Source: an uncultured Eubacteriales bacterium | GTDB lineage: Bacteria > Bacillota > Clostridia > Lachnospirales > Lachnospiraceae | Assembly: GCA_949297565.1 (NCBI GenBank) | Contig: CASFUI010000378.1 | Location: 1 to 5,254 of the forward strand | Reading direction: 5' to 3' | Length of the DNA: 5,254 bases | In this document: piece by piece, positions 5,225 to 5,254 of the stretch | How positions within the stretch are numbered: the stretch's first letter is position 1 | How the letters are laid out: every line of letters begins with the position of its first letter | Notes under the pieces: generated by a model | Told to the model about the DNA's origin: nothing | The model's input: only the letters and a program-made list of their open reading frames with translations | The model's database searches: none | Translations under genes and position numbers: made by a program

Positions 5225-5254
5225 CGCGAGGCGCGGATTCGTAAGAATAATTAC
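5225..5254. repeat. cluster of small palindromes at the window edge
   Basis: Immediately after the hairpin come CGCG-AGG-CGCG (5225-5235), ATTC-GTAA-GAAT (5237-5248), which has a GNRA-type loop, and the overlapping GTAA-GAATAA-TTAC (5241-5254). Each stem is only 4 bp, and the last runs into the window end. Together with the 5201-5224 hairpin they resemble an intergenic palindromic repeat, but a single copy cannot prove it. Confidence 0.3.

Noticed and set aside
1..5254. CRISPR array, tRNA, rRNA, insertion sequence or phage genes
   Set aside because: No regularly spaced repeats, cloverleaf, transposase or phage motif was seen on either strand.

Overview
The window looks like a chromosomal segment from a low- to moderate-GC Gram-positive bacterium of class Clostridia, probably a Lachnospiraceae-like anaerobe. 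The reasons are family recognition and gene order: an HI0933/BaiN-type flavoprotein, then cmk, ispH and a four-domain S1 protein, an order I recall from clostridial genomes. Strong AGGAGG-type ribosome-binding sites and a YlmH-type S4 protein agree with this. The assignment rests on sequence reading and recall, not on a database search.

Bases 1-3263 (plus strand) hold one tightly packed run of genes with no terminator inside it. It starts with the C-terminal part of the flavoprotein (cut by the left edge), then cmk 17 bases later. ispH follows with a 4-base ATGA overlap, and rpsA starts 41 bases before ispH ends. The promoter must lie left of the window unless there are internal ones. The genes serve CMP/dCMP phosphorylation, isoprenoid precursor synthesis and translation. 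A perfect 12-bp hairpin at 3291-3319 ends the run and, being flanked by A and T tracts, also serves the convergent gene on the other strand.

Bases 3343-4098 (minus strand) encode a YlmH-like S4-domain RNA-binding protein. Bases 4099-4401 form a divergent, AT-rich intergenic region with candidate promoters for both neighbours, a long-range 12-bp inverted repeat and a small dyad near the predicted start of the rightward transcript. Bases 4402-5190 (plus strand) encode a full-length CheR chemoreceptor glutamate methyltransferase, which implies a chemotactic ancestor or lifestyle. The last 64 bases hold a 10-bp hairpin with a CUUG loop, then further small palindromes running to the window edge.

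No new multi-gene system is evident: the genes are recognisable housekeeping or chemotaxis families. The most interesting point is the ispH/rpsA junction. These genes are commonly fused in Clostridia, but here they lie in different frames with a UUUU run where a single-base change or a +1 slip would recreate the fusion.
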